Source: Bradyrhizobiaceae bacterium
Lineage (GTDB): Bacteria; Pseudomonadota; Alphaproteobacteria; Rhizobiales; Xanthobacteraceae
NCBI GenBank assembly: GCA_003963145.1
Contig: RXJJ01000001.1
Location: 132,363-194,085 of the forward strand
Direction of reading: 5' to 3'
DNA length: 61,723 bases
Shown piece by piece: positions 50,955 through 58,770 of this stretch. The notes below the pieces were generated by a model, which saw nothing but the letters and a program-made list of their open reading frames with translations, did no database searches and was not told where the DNA came from. The translations under genes were made by a program, and so were the position numbers. Position 1 is the stretch's first letter, and each line of letters begins with the position of its first letter.

Positions 50955-51743
50955 ATGACGATGACAGACAGCAACATCCCGGTCACCGAAGACGAACTCC
51001 ACGCCTATGTGGACGGCGAGCTTCCCGCCGATCGCTTCGGCGCGGTCGAGGCCTGGCTCAGGACGCATCCCGACGCCGCGGCGCAGGTCGCCGCATGGCG
51101 CACGATGAGCGATCAGCTGCACGCCAAATATGACGGCGTCGCCGACGAACCCGTGCCCGCGCATCTCAACGTCGACATTCTCAGCCGGCCGCCGCGCCGC
51201 GTCGCCTATGCGGCGATCGCCGCCACGCTTGCCGCGTTTCTGATCGGCGGCGGCGCGGGCTACGTGCTGCGCGGCGCGAACGCGCAGCCGACCACCTTCG
51301 CCACCTTCACCGGCGACGCGCTGGACGCGCACAAGCTCTATGTCGTGGACGTGCGCCATCCGGTCGAGGTGACGGCCGACCAGCGCGCCCATTTGCAGCA
51401 ATGGCTGAGCAACCGCTGCGGCTATCAGGTCCGCGCGCCCGAACTGGATTCGTCCGGCCTGAAGCTGGTCGGCGGCCGCCTGCTGCCCGGCCCCACCGGC
51501 CCCGCCGCGTTCTTCATGTACGAGACGGCGAACGGCGAGCGCTACACGATCTACGCCTCGCGCGACAATGTCGAAACCACGCAGATGCGTTTTGCCAGCG
51601 AGGGCGGCAACGGCGCGCTGTACTGGGCGGACCGCAACATCGGCTATGTGGTGACGGGTCCGGCGGACAAGGACAAGCTGATGCCGGTGGCGCGGCAGGT
51701 GTTCGATCAGGCCGATCCGCAGGCCGCGACCCGCAAGCTGTAA
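50955..51743 (+). CDS. Transmembrane anti-sigma factor
   Basis: 262 residues from ATG 50955 (upstream GGCAAAGAAG). The N-terminal E-D-E-L-H-A-Y-V-D-G-E-L-P matches the anti-sigma (RskA/zinc-free ASD) motif. A single membrane helix is at about 80-100 (A-A-I-A-A-T-L-A-A-F-L-I-G-G-G). The C-terminal domain (about 110-262) is periplasmic, containing one Cys (R-C-G-Y-Q). It should sequester the ECF sigma factor until an envelope signal arrives. Confidence 0.85.
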   Translation: MTMTDSNIPVTEDELHAYVDGELPADRFGAVEAWLRTHPDAAAQVAAWRTMSDQLHAKYDGVADEPVPAHLNVDILSRPPRRVAYAAIAATLAAFLIGGGAGYVLRGANAQPTTFATFTGDALDAHKLYVVDVRHPVEVTADQRAHLQQWLSNRCGYQVRAPELDSSGLKLVGGRLLPGPTGPAAFFMYETANGERYTIYASRDNVETTQMRFASEGGNGALYWADRNIGYVVTGPADKDKLMPVARQVFDQADPQAATRKL

Positions 51744-51776
51744 CGGCGATACCGCGCGTCAATCGCCAGTTATGCA

Positions 51777-51881
51777 GTCGTCCCCGCGCAGGCGGGGACC
51801 CAGCCCTCACATTTCAAGTAAAGCTCTCTTCAGTTCTTTTCCGTCAGTTATTTTCTGGATCCCCGCCTGCGCCGGGACGAC
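51777..51881. repeat. Palindromic intergenic repeat, family B
   Basis: GTCGTCCCCGCGCAGGCGGGGACCCA at the left is mirrored by TGGATCCCCGCCTGCGCCGGGACGAC at the right, separated by about 50 bp. It lies between the anti-sigma gene and the convergent PRC-barrel gene. It is a different family from the GTCATTGCGAG repeats, and only one copy is seen here. Confidence 0.85.
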
Positions 51882-51921
51882 ATCGAATCTTGTGCCCGGG
51901 TTTCCCGCCTTCTCCGCCATC

Positions 51922-52284
51922 TCACTCGATCACCGTCGGCGTCAGCGCCGGCTCGAACGCGGCGGCCGGATCGTAGGTCGGGCCTTCCTTGATCTGGTCC
52001 ACCGGAATCATGATCTGATAGCCGCCGAGTTCGACATTGTACTTCAGCGCCGGCCAGGGCAGCGGGTAATGCGTCTCGCCGATGCCGAGAAAGCCGCCGG
52101 AATTCATCACCACGAACGACACCCGGCCGCTGATCTTCTCGATCATCACGCAGGCGATGGTGCCGATCCTCGCGCCGTCGGCGTCGAACACCGAGGTGCC
52201 CTGCACGCGGTCGCTGCCGATCAGCGCCGATGTCGAGTGTTTCGATAATCCGGCAGACGACAGATCGTGAAGTTCGGTCGGCAT
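51922..52284 (-). CDS. PRC-barrel domain protein
   Basis: 120 residues from ATG 52284, preceded by GGAGGG. The frame extends to 52746, but that part is basic, not conserved-looking, and overlaps the outer-membrane gene. S-A-L-I-G-S-D-R-V-Q-G-T-S-V-F-D-A-D-G-A-R-I-G-T-I begins the PRC-barrel fold (about 25-95). These domains are often in stress or photosynthesis-linked alphaproteobacterial proteins; no pathway is assigned. Confidence 0.82.
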   Translation of the reverse strand: MPTELHDLSSAGLSKHSTSALIGSDRVQGTSVFDADGARIGTIACVMIEKISGRVSFVVMNSGGFLGIGETHYPLPWPALKYNVELGGYQIMIPVDQIKEGPTYDPAAAFEPALTPTVIE

Positions 52285-52487
52285 GACAAATCCCTCCGCT
52301 GATAGAACGTAAGTCAGGCCGTGCTGTTCCGCCACAGCCCTGCGGCGCGAGCGCGCGGCTTTTCGGCCACGGTGGCCGCGCTTCTGCGGTTTTCGCACAA
52401 GACGAACCCCGGCGCGCTTCGCGGCGGCGCTGTTTTCCACTAGCATCGGGACGATATTACGCGACGACGTCATTCCAAGCGGCCCTG

Positions 52488-53384
52488 ATGGAATTTTCCG
52501 TTCACCGAATTGAACCGCTTCGCAGGAGTTTTCCATTTCGCGGCGGTCCATGGCTTTGCCTGCTGGCCGCGGCATTCCATGTCCTTGCCGCGAGCGCAGC
52601 CCTTGCCGGCGGCAGCAAGGATGAAGACGACGAGGACGATGGGCCGTCGCCGCCGAACGTCTATCTCGATCTCTACACATCCTTCGCCACGGTGCCGGGC
52701 AACACTCTGTTTCTCGGCTTCCGCAATATCGCGGAGCTGACGACATCCTCCAGCCGCAACATCAACGTGATGGCGCCGATGTCGGTGGACGTGAACGACC
52801 ACCTGACGCTGATGGCCGGCGTCAATCTGAGCACGACCAGCACCGCGGCCACCGGCTGGCAGGACGTTGCGGTCAATGCGGTGTTCGCGGGCTTTTCGGC
52901 CGACGTGCTGCTGCAGACCGGCTGGCTGCCGAAAGTCACCGTGCAGTCCTATCTCGCGCGCAGCGTCGACACCGGCACGCTCGGCGTCGATTCCACCACC
53001 TCGACGACCGTCGTCGAGATGGATTACGCGCTCGACAAGGACGAGACGCGCGGCTTTCTCGGCGGCATCAAATACACCAACATCCAGGTCGACACGCGCC
53101 TTGCGAATGTCGGCGCGTCGCTGATCGGTTACGCCGGCGGCTATTATCAGTGGCCGAACAACTGGAAGGTGAGCGGGCGTTTCGGCGTGCAGTCGTTCGA
53201 CGGCGCGAGCCTGCTCAACAAGGTGCACCTGCAATCCTTCACCCAGCCGATCATGCGGCTCGATCTGCAGCGCATGGACGATGACGATAACAAACTGTTC
53301 GGCGTGTCATTCGAAGTGGTGTGGGCGCCGAAGCCGGTCTATCAGCTGACGCTCAACACGCCGCTGTATTTGCACAGGGAGTGA
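52488..53384 (+). CDS. Predicted outer-membrane beta-barrel-like protein
   Basis: 298 residues. A long signal peptide (to about residue 40, ending A-S-A-A-L-A-G-G) precedes an acidic linker (D-E-D-D-E-D-D) and alternating polar/hydrophobic strands such as V-N-V-M-A-P-M-S-V-D-V and W-Q-D-V-A-V-N-A-V-F-A-G-F-S-A-D-V-L-L-Q. The protein ends L-N-T-P-L-Y-L-H-R-E. I do not recognise the family; a beta-barrel of the outer envelope is the best reading. It is divergent from the PRC-barrel gene. Confidence 0.6.
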   Translation: MEFSVHRIEPLRRSFPFRGGPWLCLLAAAFHVLAASAALAGGSKDEDDEDDGPSPPNVYLDLYTSFATVPGNTLFLGFRNIAELTTSSSRNINVMAPMSVDVNDHLTLMAGVNLSTTSTAATGWQDVAVNAVFAGFSADVLLQTGWLPKVTVQSYLARSVDTGTLGVDSTTSTTVVEMDYALDKDETRGFLGGIKYTNIQVDTRLANVGASLIGYAGGYYQWPNNWKVSGRFGVQSFDGASLLNKVHLQSFTQPIMRLDLQRMDDDDNKLFGVSFEVVWAPKPVYQLTLNTPLYLHRE

Positions 53385-53425
53385 GGGGACAATAGGGAAG
53401 ATTGAACAGATTAGCAGCGCAACAT

Positions 53426-54142
53426 TTAACCAAACAAACCACCCGTACCCGTCGCCGATTTTCGAGTTTCCTTTTCTCGCTCTTCAAGAATTTCAAACCA
53501 CATCTGGAATGTCTCCTGAATAGCACTGTTCAAAGTTTCGACATCCACGATATCGCTTTCATTTGGCTCGAATAAAAGAATATCGCGAGTTTTGTTTTCT
53601 TTATCGATGGGAAAGAGCGCGATTTTAAATTGCGCATCTGCGAAATCTGCTCGAGCGATATGATGGTGCATAGCAGAAAATACAAATTGTCGAGCTGATT
53701 TGGTAAGGCCATGCGCCCGGCGTGGATCGGTATAAATCACCGTGGGACGATCTTGTTCGACCGTATAGAAATCAGGCCAGAACTTAACAACGGCACCGTA
53801 ACCTACTGGCAAAGAACCAAAAGACCATTCCTTAGATTTCAGTTTTTTCGTTGTTACATGTTCGAAAAGAAGCTTGGAAAGTTCTGTGTTACCTTCGATC
53901 CAATTTGGATGTTTTTTACATTGCATTTTTATCGCGGCTTCGATGTCGTCCCAAGTGACATCTCTAAGGTCAAAGAGTGATTTACTCGCTTGGAATATTC
54001 CAGGCAAACAAGCCCTGAATGGCGACCACGAAAACGTCGGAACAAAATCTCGGATTCTTCTTAGCTGAATTCGGCGCTCATCCTTTCGCAAAAGAGCCGT
54101 GCGAGCTAGATCCGTTTCAGGCAACAAGCGGTTCGTCTTCAT
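53426..54142 (-). CDS. Unrecognised protein, proposed toxin of a Panacea-type toxin-antitoxin pair
   Basis: 238 residues, AT-rich. I know no matching family. The N-terminus is basic (R-R-I-Q-L-R-R-I-R-D-F), the centre has E-L-S-K-L-L-F-E-H-V-T and K-F-W-P-D-F-Y-T-V-E-Q-D-R-P-T-V-I-Y-T-D-P-R-R, followed by A-M-H-H-H-I-A-R-A-D (a triple His). The C-terminus is a charged helix (E-I-L-E-E-R-E-K-E-T-R-K). Its ATG at 54142 (upstream GAGGAACTCA) overlaps the 3' end of the Panacea gene by 26 bp, a coupling typical of toxin-antitoxin modules. The toxin role is inferred from position only. Confidence 0.65.
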   Translation of the reverse strand: MKTNRLLPETDLARTALLRKDERRIQLRRIRDFVPTFSWSPFRACLPGIFQASKSLFDLRDVTWDDIEAAIKMQCKKHPNWIEGNTELSKLLFEHVTTKKLKSKEWSFGSLPVGYGAVVKFWPDFYTVEQDRPTVIYTDPRRAHGLTKSARQFVFSAMHHHIARADFADAQFKIALFPIDKENKTRDILLFEPNESDIVDVETLNSAIQETFQMWFEILEEREKETRKSATGTGGLFG

Positions 54143-54668
54143 TGAGTTCCTCGTCGGTCAGCACGCGTTTGGCACCAAACCAGAGATACTTAAATCGCTG
54201 TTCAATAAGTTTACTTCCGATTCTTAGTCCGACATTAGCATTTTCGTCTGCGGCCTTAACCACAACATCCCAAGGACCCTCCTCGGCATGTGTTAGCGTG
54301 ACAAGTTCGGACGGGCTCCATGAGCCGTAAAACGCGACAACTTTGTTTACAACGTCGTGAACATCTTGATCTTCAACCGGCGAGATCGGAGTTTTCTGTT
54401 CGGTGATTGGATTAAATTTGACAGCAAGTTCGTTGATCGCACGGCTACCAAATTTCTTAAACGCGTCGTAGACGTCCTGATGAACTGGTCCAAACTTCCA
54501 CGCTACGAAGTCACCGCGAACTAAATCTTTGTTTTTCTCAACCAGCAAAAAGGCGTGACATAAAAAAAGAAGCTTTTGCAGCTTGAGATTTGTAACAACG
54601 AATCTGCGCTCCCACGCATCAAGCAGGATGAGATTAGCTATCGCTCGCGCATCTATTCTTTCAATCAT
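54117..54668 (-). CDS. Panacea/SocA-like (DUF4065) antitoxin-domain protein
   Basis: 183 residues. The N-terminal domain has I-A-N-L-I-L-L-D-A-W, then T-N-L-K-L-Q-K-L-L-F-L-C-H-A-F-L-L near 26-43 and F-V-A-W-K-F-G-P-V-H-Q-D-V-Y-D-A-F near 54-72, the recognised pattern of GepA/SocA/Panacea proteins. These proteins serve as antitoxins for many unrelated toxins (ClpX-dependent release in SocAB; hyper-promiscuous neutralisation by Panacea). It precedes the unknown gene with overlapping frames and both are distinctly AT-rich against their surroundings, so the pair probably arrived by transfer. Confidence 0.85.
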   Translation of the reverse strand: MIERIDARAIANLILLDAWERRFVVTNLKLQKLLFLCHAFLLVEKNKDLVRGDFVAWKFGPVHQDVYDAFKKFGSRAINELAVKFNPITEQKTPISPVEDQDVHDVVNKVVAFYGSWSPSELVTLTHAEEGPWDVVVKAADENANVGLRIGSKLIEQRFKYLWFGAKRVLTDEELNEDEPLVA

Positions 54669-55100
54669 ATGCGAGCTCTCAAGTTTAGTTGGAACATAAC
54701 AGGAACATATGGGCGACTCAAGCCTTAATATAACGCTTTTTCTCGCTCCGTTATTGACGAAGCATCAATTTAGGTTTATATTCCTATTCATCCCGTCCCA
54801 CAGAGGGGCGGCTCGCGATCGTCACGGACGCGGGGCGGGATGCGATGGACGCGAGGAGACGTTCGAACGCCGGGGCGTGAAAAGCGCGGACGGATGACGA
54901 CGGCGTCTCACGCGGACGCGGAAGGCGTGGATCGTCCCGGCGCGATAGCCTCGCGCCAGTTAGGGCCGGGCCGGCCCCGCGACCGGGCTCTTCCGAAAGA
55001 AGAGTGGTCGTGGCGGCGGTAAGCGACAGCCCGGCAAGCGGCGGCATCGGATCAGCCGCCGGGGGCCCCGCGCGCGACACGCGTCACTCCCATCGCGTGC

Positions 55101-55200
55101 GGAACGCCGGACGCATCCGGTGCTTTCGTGGTGACTACGGCTCGTGTGCTTTTTTCACTTTGCACGCGAGGCCGCGGACGCATCGCGCGTCCGGCGTTCC
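55101..55200. repeat. Long inverted repeat with 14-bp arms
   Basis: GGAACGCCGGACGC at 55101-55114 is exactly complementary to GCGTCCGGCGTTCC at 55187-55200. The 72-bp loop contains a T-run (about 55149-55154). The structure could form an extended hairpin in RNA or DNA. It lies inside the GC-rich non-coding stretch. Confidence 0.75.
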
Positions 55201-55308
55201 GTGCGCCCTCGATTGAGGGCGGGAATGCAAATGAAGTCCGGGCGCGCCCGCGCCTTTCAAACAACAGGGCGGATCGCGCACGGGCTGGAATGGACGTTGA
55301 ACAGCGAT

Positions 55309-55396
55309 GTCATTGCGAGGAGCGACAGCGACGAAGCAATCCGGTTCAACGCGCCCTGCCGTGCAGTCTGGATTGCTTCGCTCCGCTCGCAATGAC
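55309..55396. repeat. Palindromic intergenic repeat, family A copy 3
   Basis: 88 bp, starting GTCATTGCGAGGAGCGAC and ending CTCCGCTCGCAATGAC, with inner ...GCAATCCGG.../...TGGATTGC. The left part is nearly identical to copy 2 (49329). It lies in the gap before the cold-shock gene. Confidence 0.87.
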
Positions 55397-55474
55397 GAAC
55401 TGGCTGTTTGACAATTGAATCAGGATCGAGCGCGCACATACAGCGTCGGCCGCGAGATGAACACAATTGATTCA

Positions 55475-55502
55475 TTGGCTTTTGCCGCGCGGCGTGCTAC
55501 AA
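55475..55502 (+). promoter_or_regulatory. Candidate promoter of the cold-shock gene
   Basis: TTGGCT (55475-55480) and CTACAA (55497-55502) are 16 bp apart, a fair sigma-70-like pair for alphaproteobacteria. It would give a 5' leader of about 125 nt before the ATG at 55634, which is usual for cold-shock mRNAs. The start point is inferred. Confidence 0.4.
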
Positions 55503-55633
55503 GGGCGGATATTCGATACTTGCATTGCTCTCGTTTAGAGCGCCTCCGGGCAACCTTCACAGACATCGCCGGCGTTGGATTTGATCGCGCGTGTTGCGCG
55601 AGGATGCGCGCGTGCGCGCCTGGAGAAACGAAA

Positions 55634-55843
55634 ATGACGAACGGTACTGTGAAGTGGTTTAACGGCCAAAAGGGTTTTGGCTTCATTCAGCCTGACGACG
55701 GCGGCAACGATGTGTTCGTTCACATCAGCGCGGTCGAGCGCGCGGGCCTCGGCGGCCTCGCCGAAGGACAGAAAGTGTCTTTCGAGATCAAGGCGGACAA
55801 GATGCGCGGCAAGAGCAGCGCTGAAAATCTTTCGGTGATCTGA
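55634..55843 (+). CDS. Cold-shock protein (CspA family)
   Basis: 69 residues from ATG 55634, with GGAG 8 nt upstream. [18 protein letters not shown] is RNP1 and D-V-F-V-H-I-S-A-V is RNP2 of the cold-shock fold, which binds single-stranded nucleic acid and melts mRNA structure. Longer frames upstream do not show the domain. A terminator hairpin follows about 100 bp later. Confidence 0.95.
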   Translation: MTNGTVKWFNGQKGFGFIQPDDGGNDVFVHISAVERAGLGGLAEGQKVSFEIKADKMRGKSSAENLSVI

Positions 55844-55938
55844 TCGTATTCGGCGGAGCGCGACGCGACCAACCGCAGCGCGCTTTGTCCTGACGGTCAC
55901 AGACCGCTCCCACGGATGTACTGGGACGGTCGCCTGGA

Positions 55939-55965
55939 GCCTCATCAGAAATGGTGAGGCTTTTT
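55939..55965 (+). terminator. Rho-independent terminator after the cold-shock gene
   Basis: GCCTCA (55939-55944) pairs with TGAGGC (55955-55960) with one further G-C and a G-T pair at the loop side, followed immediately by TTTTT. It ends the cold-shock transcript. Confidence 0.8.
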
Positions 55966-56010
55966 GCATGCGGGCAAATCGCATGCGGGCAGGTCGCATG
56001 CGTGAAAGCC
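55966..56010. repeat. 15-bp tandem repeat containing GCATGC
   Basis: Units at 55966-55980 (GCATGCGGGCAAATC) and 55981-55995 (GCATGCGGGCAGGTC) are near-identical; a third unit at 55996-56010 keeps GCATGC but drifts afterwards. The array directly follows the terminator T-run and ends just before the stop of the next gene on the other strand. Confidence 0.75.
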
Positions 56011-56018
56011 GGTGCGCG

Positions 56019-56309
56019 TCAGGTGTTGTGGCCGCTGGCGCGCTGGGTGGCGAGATATTCGGCGAGCTTCTGCGCCTTGCTGCGCGGATCGGCCTTCTTC
56101 TTTTTCGGCGCGGGCGGCGGCGGGGCGTTCTTCGCCTCTTCAGCCTCGCGGGCAAGCCGAAGCGCGCGCAGGCGCTCCATGTTCTTGCGCACGGCGACCG
56201 CGTCCTTCTCGATTTCAGCCATCACCTTGGCGCCCTCGGTGCGGGCGATGCGCTGCTTCTCGGCGCGGGCGATCTGCTGTTCGCTTTGCGGCTTGTTGCT
56301 TTTGCTCAT
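56019..56309 (-). CDS. Small helical charged protein of unknown function
   Basis: 96 residues from ATG 56309; a frame to 56336 adds nine residues, and neither start shows a good ribosome site. It is rich in Lys, Arg, Glu and Ala (S-E-Q-Q-I-A-R-A-E-K-Q-R-I-A-R), probably an extended coiled coil (about 10-65), with a proline hinge (A-P-P-P-P-A-P-K-K-K-K) and a short helical tail. Similar short hypotheticals occur in this bacterial group. No function can be given. Confidence 0.6.
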   Translation of the reverse strand: MSKSNKPQSEQQIARAEKQRIARTEGAKVMAEIEKDAVAVRKNMERLRALRLAREAEEAKNAPPPPAPKKKKADPRSKAQKLAEYLATQRASGHNT

Positions 56310-56441
56310 GCCATGAATATAGGCATGAATGGCCAAAATGCCACGAAATACCGATAGTTAATGGGCCGGTTCCGAGTTCCAATCCACGCCAGGGTTAACC
56401 CATGGGAGGATCAGGCGAACGGGCCGGGTCAGCCCCGCCGG

Positions 56442-57446
56442 TCAGCCCAGATCGTGGCGCGGATTATAGGGATGGGCCGTGCGCCACTTCTCCATCAGCG
56501 CCTCGAGTTCGGCGTCGTTGCCGTCCGGCAGCACGATGCGGACGGTGACGAACAGGTCGCCGCTCGCGCCCTTCGCCGACAGCCCCTTGCCCTTGAGGCG
56601 GAAGGTGCGCCCGCTCGAGGTGTTCTTGGGGATCGACAGTTCGACCGCGTTGCCGAGCGTCGGCACCCTCACCTTGCCGCCGAGCACCGCCTCGTAGAGC
56701 GTGATGGGCAATTCGACGCGCAGATCGTTGCCGTCGACCTTGAAGAAATGATGCGGCGCGATGGTGACGGTGATCAGCACATCGCCGGGCGGATGACCGG
56801 GCGCGGTGTCGCCCTGCCCCTTGAGACGGATGGTCTGGCCGGAGACGACACCGGCCGGGATCTTGACGTTCAGCTCCTTGCCGTTCGGCAGCCGCACGCG
56901 CTTCTCGGCGCCCCTTGCGGCCTCCTCCAGCGACACGCTCATGGTCGCGGCGACATCGAGATCGACGCCGACCCCGCTGTCGAATTCGAAGCCACGCGCG
57001 CGGCCGCCCATGCCAGCGCCGCCCATTCCCGCGCCCATGCCGGCCGCGCCGGCGCGCCCGCCGAACATGCTGGAGAGAATGTCCTCGAAACCGCCGCCGC
57101 CGAAGCCGCCCGCGTCGCCGCCGCTCTGGCGGAAGCTGTATTCGAAGCCGCCGGGTCCCGCGCGCCCGGAGGCGCCACGCCCGAACGGCGAGCCGCCGCC
57201 CTGAAACGCATCCTGAAAGCGCGGCTTGCCCTCGGCGTCGATCTCGCCGCGGTCGAACTGCTTGCGCTTGTCCTCGTCGCCCAGAATCTCGTTCGCCGTG
57301 TTGATCTCGGCAAACTTCGCCGCCGCTTTCGCGTCGTTCTTGTTGGCGTCGGGATGGTGCTTCTTGGCCAGCTTGCGAAAGGCGCTTTTGATCTCGGCTG
57401 CGCTTGCGCTTCGCTTGACCCCCAGAACCTCGTAGGGGTCGCGCAT
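56442..57446 (-). CDS. DnaJ-family co-chaperone (CbpA-like)
   Basis: 334 residues from ATG 57446, preceded by AGGAGAG. The J domain (1-70) has Y-E-V-L-G-V and the catalytic K-K-H-H-P-D near 28-33. A Gly/Phe-rich linker (about 75-130) follows, then two DnaJ C-terminal beta domains (about 150-320) with I-P-A-G-V-V-S-G-Q-T-I-R-L-K-G-Q-G and I-P-K-N-T-S-S-G-R-T-F-R-L-K-G-K-G. There is no Cys-rich zinc finger, so it is CbpA-type rather than DnaJ. It stimulates DnaK. Confidence 0.9.
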   Translation of the reverse strand: MRDPYEVLGVKRSASAAEIKSAFRKLAKKHHPDANKNDAKAAAKFAEINTANEILGDEDKRKQFDRGEIDAEGKPRFQDAFQGGGSPFGRGASGRAGPGGFEYSFRQSGGDAGGFGGGGFEDILSSMFGGRAGAAGMGAGMGGAGMGGRARGFEFDSGVGVDLDVAATMSVSLEEAARGAEKRVRLPNGKELNVKIPAGVVSGQTIRLKGQGDTAPGHPPGDVLITVTIAPHHFFKVDGNDLRVELPITLYEAVLGGKVRVPTLGNAVELSIPKNTSSGRTFRLKGKGLSAKGASGDLFVTVRIVLPDGNDAELEALMEKWRTAHPYNPRHDLG

Positions 57447-57547
57447 TCGTCGTCTCTCCTTCGGATTGTCGCGGACCGGATGGTCCTTTCGATTATTTGG
57501 GGCGGATCGGGCGATTTCGCAACCGCTAACGCCCTGATTGCCGGCCT

Positions 57548-58063
57548 CTAGGACCGTCTCCACGGCTTCATGTTGCGGATTTCCCAGGAGCCTTCGCCGG
57601 ACTTGCAGGCCTCGCCCTGCAGCCAGCCCTCATTGCCGCCGCGAACGTAAGAGGCGAGGAAATCCCGGCAGGTGCGCCCGTCGGCGGCCTGATAGCTGGA
57701 GGCCAGCGGCGTCACCGAGCCGCGCGCGCCGGTCTGGGGATTTTCCCATGGCTGGCTGACGTCCTTGCCGCCGCGCGTCATGACGTCGGACGCGGCGTTG
57801 CGGGTCATCGCCAGATCGCTATCGGTGAGGTTGGTATCGGTGTTGGCGTAGGCCGAACTGATCGAGCCGGTGATGTCGCCGGCGGCCATGTCGTCCTTCT
57901 TGCTCCACATGTTGCCGAGCTGGAAGCTGCAACCGCCGCAGGAGGTCCCGACCGCCACCGCCAGCATGGCACCCGCGAAACGGCCGATCGGCGATAGGCC
58001 AGCGCTCCGCCATGCCCTATATAGGGGGCGCTGCGGACGATTGGCTGGCGCGGGCGGGCGCAA
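57548..58063 (-). CDS. RT0821/Lpp0805-type surface (lipo)protein
   Basis: 171 residues if the TTG at 58063 is used (GGAG 9 nt upstream). The next start is an ATG at 57967, which leaves only a short hydrophobic leader without positive residues. The N-terminus is basic then hydrophobic, with a cysteine pair (S-C-G-G-C-S-F) suitable for lipid attachment. The C-terminal half ([22 protein letters not shown]) matches the 17-kDa surface-antigen-like family. It is probably an outer-membrane lipoprotein. Its start region abuts that of pdxH, so promoters must overlap. Confidence 0.7.
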   Translation of the reverse strand: MRPPAPANRPQRPLYRAWRSAGLSPIGRFAGAMLAVAVGTSCGGCSFQLGNMWSKKDDMAAGDITGSISSAYANTDTNLTDSDLAMTRNAASDVMTRGGKDVSQPWENPQTGARGSVTPLASSYQAADGRTCRDFLASYVRGGNEGWLQGEACKSGEGSWEIRNMKPWRRS

Positions 58064-58080
58064 TTGTGGTGACTCCAGAC

Positions 58081-58728
58081 ATGAACGGTCCAGAATCGAT
58101 CAAACACCAAAGTCCGTTAACATCCGGTGATTTCACGGAAAGTGCCGAGCCTTTTGCCCTTTTTGACGCCTGGCTGAAGGAGGCCTCGGCCTCGGAACCG
58201 AACGACCCCAACGCCATGGCGCTGGCGACCGTCGACGCCGAAGGGCTGCCGGACGTGCGCATGGTGCTGCTCAAGGGCTTCGACGAGGACGGCTTCGTGT
58301 TCTACAGCCACCTCAACAGCGCCAAGGGCCGCGAACTCGCCGCCAATCCCAGGGCCGCGCTTTTGTTTCACTGGAAGTCGCTGCGGCGGCAGGTCCGCGT
58401 GCGCGGCGCTGTCAGCCCCGTCACTGACGACGAGGCGGACGCCTATTTCGCCACCCGCCCGAAGCAGTCGCAGATCGGCGCATGGGCCAGCAAGCAGAGC
58501 GAACCGCTCGAAAGCCGGATGGCATTCGAGAAGGCGATCGCGCTCAACGCCGCGAAATACGGGCTCGGCGAAGTGCCGCGTCCGCCGGGCTGGAGCGGCT
58601 GGCGCATCGCGCCGCAATCCATCGAGTTCTGGCACGACCGGCCCTTCCGCCTGCACGACCGTATTGTGTTCACGCGCGACGGTGACGGCGCAAACCAGGG
58701 CTGGCACAAGACGCGACTCTATCCCTGA
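58081..58728 (+). CDS. pdxH: Pyridoxamine/pyridoxine 5'-phosphate oxidase
   Basis: 215 residues from ATG 58081, the normal PdxH length; a longer frame from 58012 would not be conserved. [28 protein letters not shown] and [13 protein letters not shown] near 60-100 and the C-terminal W-H-K-T-R-L-Y-P are typical. It oxidises PNP or PMP to PLP with FMN, completing the vitamin B6 pathway. Confidence 0.95.
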   Translation: MNGPESIKHQSPLTSGDFTESAEPFALFDAWLKEASASEPNDPNAMALATVDAEGLPDVRMVLLKGFDEDGFVFYSHLNSAKGRELAANPRAALLFHWKSLRRQVRVRGAVSPVTDDEADAYFATRPKQSQIGAWASKQSEPLESRMAFEKAIALNAAKYGLGEVPRPPGWSGWRIAPQSIEFWHDRPFRLHDRIVFTRDGDGANQGWHKTRLYP

Positions 58729-58770
58729 TTTCGTTGTTTCACGCGCATGGCGCAGAAAAGATAAACCTTC

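Larger units (their letters stand above)
54669..55633. other. 965-bp non-coding region beside the toxin-antitoxin pair
   Basis: The first ~110 bp are AT-rich like the TA pair. From about 54784 to 55260 the DNA turns very GC-rich and CG-dense, without an ORF of clear coding quality, and includes a 14-bp inverted repeat at 55101-55200. I recall similar stretches recurring in Bradyrhizobium-group genomes, so this may be a mobile or repetitive non-coding element. It ends with the family A repeat copy and the cold-shock promoter. Confidence 0.5.

Noticed and set aside
52285-52746. N-terminal extension of the PRC-barrel frame
   Set aside because: It is basic and non-conserved and overlaps the start of the opposite-strand outer-membrane protein gene; the ATG at 52284 has a strong ribosome site.
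54709-55264. Frames of 60-98 codons in the GC-rich stretch beside the TA pair
   Set aside because: Arg/Ala/Gly-rich in every frame, as expected of random GC-rich DNA; no start is supported.
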